Source: Calditrichia bacterium (GTDB lineage: Bacteria > Calditrichota > Calditrichia > Calditrichales > J004). Taken from it: 64,000 bases of DNA. Shown one piece after another: positions 49,480 to 58,856 of the stretch. Each line of letters opens with the position of its first letter. The first letter of the stretch is position 1. Where the stretch lies: positions 62,001 through 126,000 of the forward strand of contig JACKAO010000002.1 in assembly GCA_020635035.1 (NCBI GenBank), in the 5' to 3' direction. The notes under the pieces were generated by a model, which did not search any database, was not told the origin of the DNA, and saw only the letters and a list, made by a program, of their open reading frames with translations. The translations under genes and the position numbers were made by a program.

Positions 49480-50775
49480 TTAAAATGTATAGCTTAGATC
49501 CAGGCGTACAAAATATTCCGTCCAGCTAACACGGTCCACATTTACAGTACCTGTCTGAAACGGAAAGATCGGCCTTTCACGTATTTCTAGCGCGAACAAA
49601 TTATCCGCATACATATCCTGCTGGAAATATTCATTCTGAGCATAACCGGCTGCGAAATCCAGCTGCACACCTTTAAAGTTGTAGCCGCTTCCAATACTTA
49701 GCACTGTCTGGGTTAGACTTTTATCTTCACGCATTGTTCCGTAATTAAAACCGGCTCTGAAAGGTATGTCATCGAAGAAAATATGCTCAACTCCAACACG
49801 GATATTATAGGTATCATCAAAAGACAGGTCTTTATTCCAACTATCTTTAAAATCACTCCAGAACTCATAATAATAATCAATCATTAAACGCGCGGCCAGG
49901 ATATTTTCAAAACGGTAATCAATACCTGCTCCTATGCGGGCCGGGTAATCAACAGTCCTTGCCATTCCTGTTGTATCCACAATATTATCATAAGAAGCTA
50001 CGGCTTTTGTTTTAACCGAGTAGGGAAGACGATACGAGGCACCGACAGTCAGTCTTTCATCCACCTGATAAGTTAATCCGGCATTTAAAAGCAATGGCGT
50101 TCCGTCCAGTTTACTGTCAATTTGAACTGTCGTATCTAAGTTTGATAAAGCCAGGCTTTTTGATTCAATATGTTCATAATAGCTTACATCTCCGGTGATC
50201 AGCCCTGCTCCAAAGCCAACATTTAAGTTTTCAAATGGTTCAACGGCAATATTCAGGGGAATCAGTGATAGCATTCCTTCATTTTCGATGATATTGTAAG
50301 CCAGAAGACCATCATCAAAACCTGTACTGCGCACTTCTTCAAAATAGTTATAGTTAAAATCCATAAACGGAATATAACCGGTGGAAATATGCAGATTCAT
50401 TGCATTGATAAAATCTGGCGCATAAACAAGCTGACCATAAAAAGAGCCATACCAGTTGTTTTGAAAGTAGTAGGATCCGTAATCAACAAAACCTTCAAAA
50501 TTATCATAATACGGGAAAGAGCGGTCTTCTTCCAGATTATATAAGCGTGCTCCGGCATTCAGACTTAGTGTACCTTCACTATTTAAGGCAAGGGCAGGGT
50601 TGTGTGTGGCCGCCATAAAGGCATCGCCGGCTGCTAAACCTGCTCCGCCTAAACCAAGAGAACGTGCCGTTACAGCAGAAACTGATTGTCCATACATGAT
50701 TCGATCGATATTCAGATTTATCCGTTGGGCAAATAAAGATGTGCTTGCCAGGAACAGGATTAAAAATTTCTTCAT
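49480..50775 (-). CDS. FadL/PorV-like outer-membrane porin
   Basis: Start set at Met 50775 (signal MKKFLILFLASTSLFAQ), although the frame extends to 50907. The beginning YGQSVSAVTARSLGLGGAGLAAGDAFMAATHNPALALNSEGTLSL is the hallmark of the FadL/PorV-type hatch, and beta strands continue to the aromatic end (VRLDLSYTF). FadL-fold proteins take up hydrophobic molecules or shuttle cargo. Its start is 25 bp after the stop of the helix-hairpin-helix barrel gene, so they are co-transcribed. It may import products made by its neighbours. Confidence 0.83.
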   Translation of the reverse strand: MKKFLILFLASTSLFAQRINLNIDRIMYGQSVSAVTARSLGLGGAGLAAGDAFMAATHNPALALNSEGTLSLNAGARLYNLEEDRSFPYYDNFEGFVDYGSYYFQNNWYGSFYGQLVYAPDFINAMNLHISTGYIPFMDFNYNYFEEVRSTGFDDGLLAYNIIENEGMLSLIPLNIAVEPFENLNVGFGAGLITGDVSYYEHIESKSLALSNLDTTVQIDSKLDGTPLLLNAGLTYQVDERLTVGASYRLPYSVKTKAVASYDNIVDTTGMARTVDYPARIGAGIDYRFENILAARLMIDYYYEFWSDFKDSWNKDLSFDDTYNIRVGVEHIFFDDIPFRAGFNYGTMREDKSLTQTVLSIGSGYNFKGVQLDFAAGYAQNEYFQQDMYADNLFALEIRERPIFPFQTGTVNVDRVSWTEYFVRLDLSYTF

Positions 50776-50800
50776 TAAAGCCTCTGTTTGTTCAAATCGC

Positions 50801-53305
50801 TTAAAAATTATAATTAAATTCCAGGTAAAATAAATTCTGATGCTTCCGAACACGTTCAACAGTATTCGGATCAAAAACAATATTTTGGACAGGCTGCTGA
50901 AAATCACCGGTATATTTCATGCGCATCGAAACAAACGAATTTAAGCGCATGTAAAGTGAAAGCCAGTAACGCAATGCCCCACGGGTACTTTCCATAACCA
51001 CAAACTGTGTATCTTCAAAATTCCAGAAGAAACCCTGGTAATGAAAAAGTGATGCACTAAGTTTCAGGTTGTTATTAAAGTTATGCGTCATACCTGCACC
51101 AAACGCTTCGCCATCCAGAACAATATCCCCAAATACGCGCGGACGCGGATGTACCAGTGTTTTTCCATTGGCATAAAAAAGTGTCATGTCATTAAAGTTT
51201 GAAAGCCGGGCACGGATTCTTCCGCGAAATTCAAGACTTTTAAAATAGCGCAGGGTAATATCATTTTCTTCATCACGTGCCTGCCATTTCTGACGCAGCT
51301 GGATCTGCAGCGGAAAAACAGGACGATAATCAAGCGTCCCGACCAGCCTGTACTGGTTGGCTTTATCCGCGTTACGTGTCCAGTTATCATATTCAAAACG
51401 GGTGGTCAGTTCACGGCTGATCTGGTAGAAAGAGTTCAGGTAAAAACCTTCTTCTGCCTGCGGCTGAGCAGCATTTGTGTATAACTGGCCGTATAGTGCT
51501 GATTCGAGATAATAATAATCTTCGAAAATAGTGCCTTTAAAACGGCGATAATTTGAGAATGATCTTTGGTAAGGGTTGTCATAGCCGACATCATAATTAC
51601 GGTAAAGTGCCAGCATGTTAAAGCTGGGATATTGCAGGTAGGCTGATAAAACCAATGCTTTCGGATCATCTCCCATTTTAAAGAAATTACCACCTTTATC
51701 AAGTTCACCATACTCACCCATCAGCGCCAGGTTTTCAATTGTTGCCTGAAAATCAAATCCGTAAATGCGACGGAAGGAAACGGCATCATCCCAGAACGGA
51801 TTTGTTCCGCGTGAGATTGGACCACCATAACTTTGTTTAATTTCGGTATCCGTGGTAACCTGACGGGCTGTCCAGTTATCATCTGCTGTTATTTCTTCAG
51901 GATTTGGATCAAGGTAACGGTTATAGGCACTTTCATAATAGGTCAATCCCAGCCAGGTTCCCGGCATAAAATCATACTGCAAGTGTCCGCCGTAGGTCAG
52001 CTCTGTTACCGCATCGAGCCAGGGAAGATCGCTCTGGTCGGGTAAACGCGATGCATCATCCGGAGCATAACGGAAGCGCTGATCCAAAATGATGAACTGG
52101 CTGAAACTATTACCAAGAGTGGAGTCATTCACCTGTTTATTTAAAATAGCATCCCTGTCATTATAGGAAACAAAGCCGGTTGCACTAAAATTTTTATAAC
52201 CCACTTCTGCTGCGATTCCGCGAAGTGCAAATTCACGGGTTTGTGAGTTATCACCTGTTATGCCATTGAAACGCTTACGGAATCCAAAACCGGATTTTCG
52301 GGGAACAAAGAAATCTGTGTTTTCCATTATGACACCCTGCCCGAAAGTAACACTGTAATTTCCCAGATAGGCTTTGCGAAGCTCAATATCGCCCCATTTA
52401 ATGTTTTCAACACCGGCAAAGAATTTCATTTTAGGAATTTGAGTGTCTTTATAATAATAAACCGGTTCACCCAGATAGCGGTTAAAGGAAAAACCGAATT
52501 TATATTTTTGATCGTAAGTAAAACGACTTTTTATATATTGATTAGGCTGGGTATTTACACCCTGGTAAAATGCACTGCTCAGATTTGTAAGGCCTAAGCC
52601 GATTTCCTGGTTTACATCTCCTTCTTCCGTCATAAAAGGGGTGTTATCCATACGTACGGTTATATGCCCATGAAATTTTTCTTCATCAATCAAAGCAGAT
52701 TCGCTGTAGTCAACAAAATTACTGGCATTGCTGTACCCGTAATAGGAGAGTCCTGGTATTCCGCGCAGATCCCTCTGACCGCGAATCCCGCCTGTGTCAT
52801 TCCGGTAGTTTATAATTGCCACAGCATCAACAGGTGAAATGTTCTGAAGATTGATTAATTCATCATACCTTGCGGAATTAACATTAAGCGGTTCCAGAAT
52901 CTTTTCTATCCACAAGTCAATAAAAGCATCATTAGTGCCTTCGTTGCCACTCCAGCGATCCAGCTGATAATAGACATCTTCGATGCGCTGCTGGGTGCTG
53001 CTGAGTTCGCGAAATGGTTCAACCCTGATCAGTGGCTTAAGGGTATTAAAAAGAGCCTGATCAATGCCTTCAATTTTTCGCAAATCATAAATATTTTTAA
53101 AATCGCCACGATATGTCAATCGGTTATAAATACGTTGAGCGAGATCTGCAGAAACCGGTAAACCCTGAATTTCTTCAAGCGATGCATTATTAATATCCAG
53201 CTGGTTTTCGGATGAATAGATCGTCTCCTGGGCAAATAGAAAACCGCTAAGAACACTAAGAATCGCGAAGATTTTTAAAATTGATTGGTATTTCTTTAAA
53301 CTCAT
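50801..53305 (-). CDS. Helix-hairpin-helix protein with outer-membrane-type beta-rich body
   Basis: From Met 53305 the protein has a signal peptide (ending LSGFLFAQ). Residues ~25-110 hold two ComEA-type helix-hairpin-helix motifs (LDINNASLEEIQGLPVSADLAQRIYNRLTYRGDFKNIYDLRKIEGI; PLNVNSARYDELINLQNISPVDAVAIINYR and GIRGQRDLRGIPGLSYYG extend to a third and fourth). The remaining ~600 residues are alternating beta strands with aromatic ends (FLYLEFNYNF), like an outer-membrane barrel. HhH domains bind DNA in ComEA; this fusion to a barrel is found in some Bacteroidota-like genomes, but no role is known. It may bind or import extracellular DNA. Overlapping operon structure with the FadL-like gene. 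Confidence 0.85.
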   Translation of the reverse strand: MSLKKYQSILKIFAILSVLSGFLFAQETIYSSENQLDINNASLEEIQGLPVSADLAQRIYNRLTYRGDFKNIYDLRKIEGIDQALFNTLKPLIRVEPFRELSSTQQRIEDVYYQLDRWSGNEGTNDAFIDLWIEKILEPLNVNSARYDELINLQNISPVDAVAIINYRNDTGGIRGQRDLRGIPGLSYYGYSNASNFVDYSESALIDEEKFHGHITVRMDNTPFMTEEGDVNQEIGLGLTNLSSAFYQGVNTQPNQYIKSRFTYDQKYKFGFSFNRYLGEPVYYYKDTQIPKMKFFAGVENIKWGDIELRKAYLGNYSVTFGQGVIMENTDFFVPRKSGFGFRKRFNGITGDNSQTREFALRGIAAEVGYKNFSATGFVSYNDRDAILNKQVNDSTLGNSFSQFIILDQRFRYAPDDASRLPDQSDLPWLDAVTELTYGGHLQYDFMPGTWLGLTYYESAYNRYLDPNPEEITADDNWTARQVTTDTEIKQSYGGPISRGTNPFWDDAVSFRRIYGFDFQATIENLALMGEYGELDKGGNFFKMGDDPKALVLSAYLQYPSFNMLALYRNYDVGYDNPYQRSFSNYRRFKGTIFEDYYYLESALYGQLYTNAAQPQAEEGFYLNSFYQISRELTTRFEYDNWTRNADKANQYRLVGTLDYRPVFPLQIQLRQKWQARDEENDITLRYFKSLEFRGRIRARLSNFNDMTLFYANGKTLVHPRPRVFGDIVLDGEAFGAGMTHNFNNNLKLSASLFHYQGFFWNFEDTQFVVMESTRGALRYWLSLYMRLNSFVSMRMKYTGDFQQPVQNIVFDPNTVERVRKHQNLFYLEFNYNF

Positions 53306-53413
53306 ATGAATTGCTTTCAGTACTTTTATCGAATTTGCAAAATTGATCGTGATGCCACCGTTAAGAACATTTATTTTCGCCAAAATTTTAATAATAAATT
53401 TGATTAGTTACTC

Positions 53414-53836
53414 TTAATCCTTTGAAAAAATGAATCTTTTCCATTCCAATTTATTTACAGAACCAAAATTAATAAGTATTCCAAGCTTCAATCCCGTCAC
53501 TTTTAAGTAGTTAATAATTTGTGCTTCTTCTTTTGAAGTCAATCGCGGAATACATTTCAGTTCAACAATTATTTTATCATATGCTACAAAATCTGCGTAG
53601 TAACATTTTGAAAGCTTTTTACCTTTATAAAAAACCGCTAATTCTTTTTGAGTTTGAAATGGTATTTTTCTTTCCCGTGATTCGATACTTAGGGCTTCTT
53701 CATAGACGGCTTCCAGAAAGCCCGAGCCCAGGTGCTTATGTACATCAATAGCTGCACCAATAATATTAAAAACTTCCTCCTTATAGATTAAATCATCATT
53801 TATCAATGGTTTAACTTTCTTTGTTTCTATATTCAC
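53414..53836 (-). CDS. GxxExxY-family protein
   Basis: The protein shows GAAIDVHKHLGSGFLEAVYEEALSIE, the GxxExxY motif that names the family, then FQTQKELAVFYKGKKLSKCYYADFVAYDKIIVELKCI (PD-(D/E)xK-like Asp, Glu-x-Lys) and INYLKVTGLKLGILINFGS. The Asp and ExK residues look like an intact nuclease-fold active site. Short members are common in Bacteroidota and relatives, often scattered as single genes; the function is unproven. It interrupts an otherwise envelope-related run, between the HhH barrel and a PorV-like gene, and may be an independent insertion. Confidence 0.9.
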   Translation of the reverse strand: MNIETKKVKPLINDDLIYKEEVFNIIGAAIDVHKHLGSGFLEAVYEEALSIESRERKIPFQTQKELAVFYKGKKLSKCYYADFVAYDKIIVELKCIPRLTSKEEAQIINYLKVTGLKLGILINFGSVNKLEWKRFIFSKD

Positions 53837-53908
53837 GGTTTTCTTTAAACAAAAATCTAATCAACTATTGGTTTTTTTTATTCGTGTCTTTCGTGATCTT
53901 AGCGGCAA

Positions 53909-54769
53909 CTACCAGGTGTACATCAAACCAAAACTATGTGTTTCAGCTAACACTGGATGTGAACGAAATCCATAATCAAACTGAAAAGATTCAAATTTTA
54001 TACCCAAGCCTGCTGTAAAACGGCTCGGATTTGTACTTGCACCTAAACGCAGATCAAGCATATCAATTAAAGCAAATTCAAAACCACCATCGATTTCAGT
54101 ATCATAGCCAACAGATTTGTTCATCGATATGGCTGTGGTCAGTCCGCTGTAAGGCTTGTATGCAGCGCCAACAACCACTCTTCTTGGAAGATCCTGGGCT
54201 GTATCCACACCCAAAGTCGGAGCATTCAGGTTATAAACATACAATCCCAAATAGGTACGTTTATAAACCGATGCCTGGATGCCGAAATCCATACCAAAAG
54301 TTCCACCTGCTCCCAATTCAATACCCGAGATAGATTCTCCAAGGTCCATATGATAATATTTTAAATTGTAGCCAACCGAGAGCGATGTATGAATGTCGTT
54401 TAAAAGATAAAACCCATGCGATAAGGTGGCTACATATTCCTGGCTGAGTGTGTTTCCTTTGTATTTTACTCCAAAGCTTTCAAAAGCAACCCCGGCAGAT
54501 CCGTAAGACGGAGAGATCGGTATAACCGCGCTGCCAAAAACACTCGTAAAAAACGAATAATTATATGGTTTTTGATAAGCAAAGCCTGTCTGATAATTTT
54601 GGATTGATGCCAGCCCCGCAGGATTATAATAGGCCGCCCACACATCGTTGGTAACAGCAACAACGGCATTACTCATCCCGGCGGCACGTGCCGATGGAAA
54701 CCGATCATCGAAAGCTCCTGCCGAAACCAGGTTAATGGATATAAAAAGAATCAGGATAACATATTTCAT
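53909..54769 (-). CDS. PorV/PorQ-like outer-membrane barrel protein
   Basis: Signal peptide at residues 1-17 (MKYVILILFISINLVSAG), then FPSARAAGMSNAVVAVTNDVWAAYYNPAGLASIQNYQTGFAYQKPYNYSFF, the PorV/PorQ opening with the AYYNPAGL motif. Beta strands run to the C-terminus (FGLMYTW). At 286 aa it is on the small side for the family. It is the second gene after the 1,281-residue lamin-tail/OB-fold protein (52 bp gap), and may help to bring that protein to the surface. Confidence 0.85.
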   Translation of the reverse strand: MKYVILILFISINLVSAGAFDDRFPSARAAGMSNAVVAVTNDVWAAYYNPAGLASIQNYQTGFAYQKPYNYSFFTSVFGSAVIPISPSYGSAGVAFESFGVKYKGNTLSQEYVATLSHGFYLLNDIHTSLSVGYNLKYYHMDLGESISGIELGAGGTFGMDFGIQASVYKRTYLGLYVYNLNAPTLGVDTAQDLPRRVVVGAAYKPYSGLTTAISMNKSVGYDTEIDGGFEFALIDMLDLRLGASTNPSRFTAGLGIKFESFQFDYGFRSHPVLAETHSFGLMYTW

Positions 54770-54821
54770 AAAATTTTCCGGTTATAATTTTCAATATCTA
54801 TTTTAGCTCCCAGACAGGATA

Positions 54822-57800
54822 TTAACGGGACAATACCGTTCCGACTACAACAGGAGCTACCTTTGTTGTCTTTTTTCCTGTTTGATCATTTACAACTTCA
54901 AAATGCAAAATGTAAGTGCCGATTGGTACCTGTTCACCAAGCTCATTTCGTCCATCCCATTCACGCGTAACTTCAAGCGAAATGCCTTCACCATCATACA
55001 ATGTGGTAACAAGCCGCCCGCCCAGATCATAAATTCGTATGGTAACATGAGATTGTTTTCCACCGGAACTGTATGTTAAAGGCAGTTTTTCACCTTTATC
55101 CGGTGCAAAAGGTTTGTTTGGCACATCAAGACTGACAGGCATCTCGCCCTGGTCAATCGTTGCAATGTCTTCCTGGTAAGCAAGCAAAATCTGTCCTGCA
55201 TTATTAAACACGCTGTGGACACCTGTCACAGTAACAAAGTCGCCTTCGGTGTATTGCGAAAGATCAACACCTGTGGTAGTCCATATACGTACGGTTGTTT
55301 CACCACTTCCGTCATCCAGGTAAAGGTTGATCCCTGCCCCGGCTGTCACAATTCCCGTGATAACACCTTTAATTTTTACAAAACTGCCTTCGTAGTCCAC
55401 CAATCCGGCCTGACCGGTCGTAAGTTCAATTGGATCGGGCAAAGCGGCATCCTGCTGAATCACGGTAACACTATAATTTTCAATTTCAAGAACCCCATTA
55501 AATTCAGTCAATGTCCCTTCCATGATTACAAAATTGCCGCGTTTTATATCCGGATCAATTCCCCCGCCGTCGTAGACATTCAACCCGGCTCCGGTTTCAT
55601 CGGCAATATAGGCGGAAGTAAAATCTGTTCGCAGAATACCCGCACCAATAACAATCGTACCTTTAATTGTAACTGTGGACCCATCTCCCTGTTCTCTGGC
55701 GTCTGCTATGGAAATGGTGCTGATGTTCGTGCCTATTCCAACCCTGACAAGCGGTGACGTTTTGATCGAAGTCAGTGTGCCTGTGTTCCCCGCCGTTTTA
55801 ATGGCGAAAACAGAAACTGTATCAACAGCAGGAGCTGTAATATTGTTAATCGTTAATGTACCGGGATTTGATGGCAACAGCAGTGCATTTTCAATATTTA
55901 TAAGGGATCCGCTGATGCTCAGATTTGCTGATGAAAGCGATCCTGACAAACTGATATCAGCTGTCGTGCCGCTCCATTGCCAGTCTGCAGCAACATTTAT
56001 TGATATCCGGTTAACTGTATCCGGTGATGTAGCATTAAAAGTAAAAGTCAGATCAGTTTCTTCAGATGGCTCAACAGCACCCGGTGTTATGGCAACTGTC
56101 GAGCTGCCTTCAGCAGGTGTAATTAAAACTCCATCAAAAAGATCTTCCTGGTGCGCCACCAGCAGTTGTGCCGAACCGTTATATGTATCAATTACAGCCT
56201 GTACACCAAGAGTATCGCCAAGCGCTAATGCAGATAAATTTAATCCTGTACTATCCCAGATACGAACAACAATGCTGCCTGTGGCATCTGCAATGGTCAC
56301 ATTTGTACCGCCGCCAACTGCAAAAATATCGGTTATGATGCCTGCCGTCTCAATCATCGTTCCCTCAAGATCGACATTATTTGACTGGCTGACCGTTATT
56401 TTGTTAACGCCGGGAACATCATTGCCGGTCGAGATAACCTGCAAAGTAAAATTGGTAATTTCTGTTGTTCCTGAAAAATCCTCCACCGTTCCAGTGATCC
56501 GGACCTTATTTCCCCGGGCTAACTGCGCCACAACTTCACCGGCCCGATATACATTTATTCCGCGCTCGGATTCATCCTGAACATACGTGTCTGTCCAGGT
56601 AGTGGTAGTTTTTCCCGAACCTATGGCAACCACACCTTCTATGATAACGTTTTTACCGCTGTAAGTATTATAATTATTCTGAATATCAGCGATAGCTGTA
56701 ATCTCAACCTGCGTGCCTGAACCGGTTGTTACCGTTGGCGAAACTGCAATTTCCGTAAGCGTTCCGCCAGTCATTGCCGTTTTAACCACAAACGTTGAAA
56801 GCGTGTCTGTTGCAGGTGCCGTCAAATTACTTATCGCAATGGTTCCTGTTTCCGATTGCGTCAAATCTGCTCCGCTAATCGAGACAGAGTTTGCGGCCGT
56901 TTGAGAAACTGCTGCTGCTAATCCGCCACCCAGTGTAACATCCCCGGCAGATCCGCTCCATTGCCACTCGGAAGGAATCTGAATCTGCAACAGGTCAAGC
57001 GCTTCGGCTGCCGTTGCAGTAATTTCAAACGTAAGCGTATTGACTGAGCTGGTTTCAACTTCATTTGGAGTTACAGTTGCAGTACCGGTTCCATCCGCAG
57101 TTGATTCAAGCTGTCCTGAAAACAGGTCTTCCTGGTATGCGACTAATAATTGCGCTTCACTGTTAAAAACATCTATTATCGCGCGAACACCTAATGTATC
57201 ACCTACCGAATAAGCAGCTAAATTAAGACCTGAGCTATCCCAGATACGGATAACAACACTTGCGATACCATCATTTATTGTAACATTTGTCCCGCCGCCT
57301 GTGGCAAAAATTTCTTCTATAATCCCGGCAGTTTCAATCATGGTGCCTTCAAGATCAGTATTTGATGCTTCGGAAATGCTCAACTTTTCTACAGCGGGTA
57401 CTTCATTTCCCGTGGAAATTGTCTCAAAAGTAAAATCCGTTATTTCAGTCGTTCCGGAAAACTCAGCAACTGTTCCGGTAATTTTAATTTCCGCACCGCG
57501 ATCAAGCCCTGTAACAATTTCACCGGAACGATAAACATTTATTCCACGCCCGGTTGTATCCTGCATGTATGCGTCGGTCCAGCTGGTTGTGGTAATACCC
57601 GCACCAATCGAAACAACACCCTTTACCGTAACAACCTGTCCGTTAAAAGTATTAAAATTGTTTTGAATATCTTCAATGGTTACAGCTGAAACAACACGTA
57701 CTGCCGGAGAACCACTGATCTTTTTAGCTGTGTTCCCTGCCGTGGCTGTAAAAACTTCGAAAACTGAATTACTGAACTGCGCAGGCGCTGTAATATTCTG

Positions 57801-58667
57801 GATTTCAAGTATACCTGAATCCTGGTCATTTACTGCTGTATTATCAATAATCAGAGTATCATTAATTATAGTGCTTGTGGCGGCAGCAAATGCTGTGTTG
57901 CTTAGCTGACTGGAGCCGCCCCATTGCCAGTCTGAAGGAATAAGAATTTTAATCTGGCTTAACTCAAAAGTATCTGTTGTGCTGAAGGTAAATTCCAGGT
58001 TAACCGTTTCTCCGGCATCGACGCTCGCTGGTGAAACAACTGCACTGCCGGTCCCACTGCCTGATATTACAGGATTGCCACCTTCGAAAGTATGTTTTCC
58101 TAAATCACTAAAATCATTTTGATCACGCACAATCCATTCAGAGTCGGTTGCATTTGTACCGGAAGAACTGCTCCAATCCGTATTACCTTTACTTACAGTG
58201 CTCTTCCTGATTAATGTATGCTCTGTCATTCCGGAAGAAATACCCGCAACACTGTAATCCAGGGCATCCGGATTATTTGGATCTCCCAGAAGATCCAGCA
58301 GAACATCGCCGTTTATCAGGAATAATCCGCGCGCATCATTGCCATTATAACCGGTTTCAAAACCACTGGTTATCCAATCTGCGGCATCCAAAATAGCCTG
58401 ATCCGCACCATCGTCGGCTATTACATATACATCAAACGGTTCGATTTGTGCACCTGCCGGAAAAGTGTAATCATTTTCCCAACCCGTTGCATTATTGGAT
58501 GACCCGCGCATCATATACAATGTTAAATCAACAGTCTGGTCCGTTGGATTAAAAATTTCTATGGCTTTATTAAAACTTGTTCCTTCAATGTATTCCGAAA
58601 AAAACAAATCTGTTGTCTGGGCAAACAGAAAGATGGGTAAAAAAAGAAAAAATTTCAGCACGCGCAT
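54822..58667 (-). CDS. Large secreted lamin-tail-domain protein with three OB-fold modules
   Basis: Signal peptide from Met 58667 (RVLKFFLFLPIFLFAQ); the frame extends to 58724. Residues ~17-150 form a lamin-tail domain (DLFFSEYIEGTSFNKAIEIFNPTDQTVDL). Then three alternating pairs occur: a beta module with (S/A)DWQW or SEWQW, and a YhcR-type OB-fold module at ~329-510, 662-840 and 989-1166 (VTVKGVVSIGAGITTTSW, YMQDTTGRGINVY, GTVAEFSGTTEIT; then VVIRIWDSSGLNL and LLVAYQEDL). The copies are near-identical in places. The C-terminus has a FlgD/sorting-like domain (VTIRIYDLGGRLVTTLYDG ... PIGTYILHF). LTD and OB folds occur in secreted nucleases such as ExeM/YhcR, but no nuclease domain is visible here. 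Likely a surface nucleic-acid- or sugar-binding scaffold (inference). Confidence 0.85.
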   Translation of the reverse strand: MRVLKFFLFLPIFLFAQTTDLFFSEYIEGTSFNKAIEIFNPTDQTVDLTLYMMRGSSNNATGWENDYTFPAGAQIEPFDVYVIADDGADQAILDAADWITSGFETGYNGNDARGLFLINGDVLLDLLGDPNNPDALDYSVAGISSGMTEHTLIRKSTVSKGNTDWSSSSGTNATDSEWIVRDQNDFSDLGKHTFEGGNPVISGSGTGSAVVSPASVDAGETVNLEFTFSTTDTFELSQIKILIPSDWQWGGSSQLSNTAFAAATSTIINDTLIIDNTAVNDQDSGILEIQNITAPAQFSNSVFEVFTATAGNTAKKISGSPAVRVVSAVTIEDIQNNFNTFNGQVVTVKGVVSIGAGITTTSWTDAYMQDTTGRGINVYRSGEIVTGLDRGAEIKITGTVAEFSGTTEITDFTFETISTGNEVPAVEKLSISEASNTDLEGTMIETAGIIEEIFATGGGTNVTINDGIASVVIRIWDSSGLNLAAYSVGDTLGVRAIIDVFNSEAQLLVAYQEDLFSGQLESTADGTGTATVTPNEVETSSVNTLTFEITATAAEALDLLQIQIPSEWQWSGSAGDVTLGGGLAAAVSQTAANSVSISGADLTQSETGTIAISNLTAPATDTLSTFVVKTAMTGGTLTEIAVSPTVTTGSGTQVEITAIADIQNNYNTYSGKNVIIEGVVAIGSGKTTTTWTDTYVQDESERGINVYRAGEVVAQLARGNKVRITGTVEDFSGTTEITNFTLQVISTGNDVPGVNKITVSQSNNVDLEGTMIETAGIITDIFAVGGGTNVTIADATGSIVVRIWDSTGLNLSALALGDTLGVQAVIDTYNGSAQLLVAHQEDLFDGVLITPAEGSSTVAITPGAVEPSEETDLTFTFNATSPDTVNRISINVAADWQWSGTTADISLSGSLSSANLSISGSLINIENALLLPSNPGTLTINNITAPAVDTVSVFAIKTAGNTGTLTSIKTSPLVRVGIGTNISTISIADAREQGDGSTVTIKGTIVIGAGILRTDFTSAYIADETGAGLNVYDGGGIDPDIKRGNFVIMEGTLTEFNGVLEIENYSVTVIQQDAALPDPIELTTGQAGLVDYEGSFVKIKGVITGIVTAGAGINLYLDDGSGETTVRIWTTTGVDLSQYTEGDFVTVTGVHSVFNNAGQILLAYQEDIATIDQGEMPVSLDVPNKPFAPDKGEKLPLTYSSGGKQSHVTIRIYDLGGRLVTTLYDGEGISLEVTREWDGRNELGEQVPIGTYILHFEVVNDQTGKKTTKVAPVVVGTVLSR

Positions 58668-58810
58668 TAAGTTTCTCCGCAAAAAAGTGGTGATTTTACA
58701 AGATAGCAAATTTAGCTGCACCATCGAACAAAATCAAGGAAGGTAAGGACTTTTTAATGGTGGGTTCGTCTGCGAAACTGCAGGAATAGATTTTATTCTT
58801 TACAAATGTC

Positions 58811-58849
58811 AAAAATAAAAAAGGGGCTGTCCCAAAAGCGACAACCCCT
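58811..58849 (-). terminator. Rho-independent terminator of htpG
   Basis: On the minus strand: AGGGG-t-TGTC, an 8-nt loop, GACA-g-CCCCT (58849 to 58822), followed by a T-rich run (58822-58811). It begins 8 bp after the htpG stop codon. Confidence 0.93.
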
Positions 58850-58856
58850 GAAAGTT

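Noticed and set aside
49480..54769. Core type IX secretion genes
   Set aside because: PorV-like barrels and sorted cargo are present, but no PorK/L/M/N, SprA or PorU homologue lies in the window, so no secretion-apparatus locus is claimed.
55675..56580. 301-codon open frame on the plus strand
   Set aside because: Antisense to the repetitive OB-fold protein. The repeated amino-acid composition of the real gene keeps the opposite strand open.
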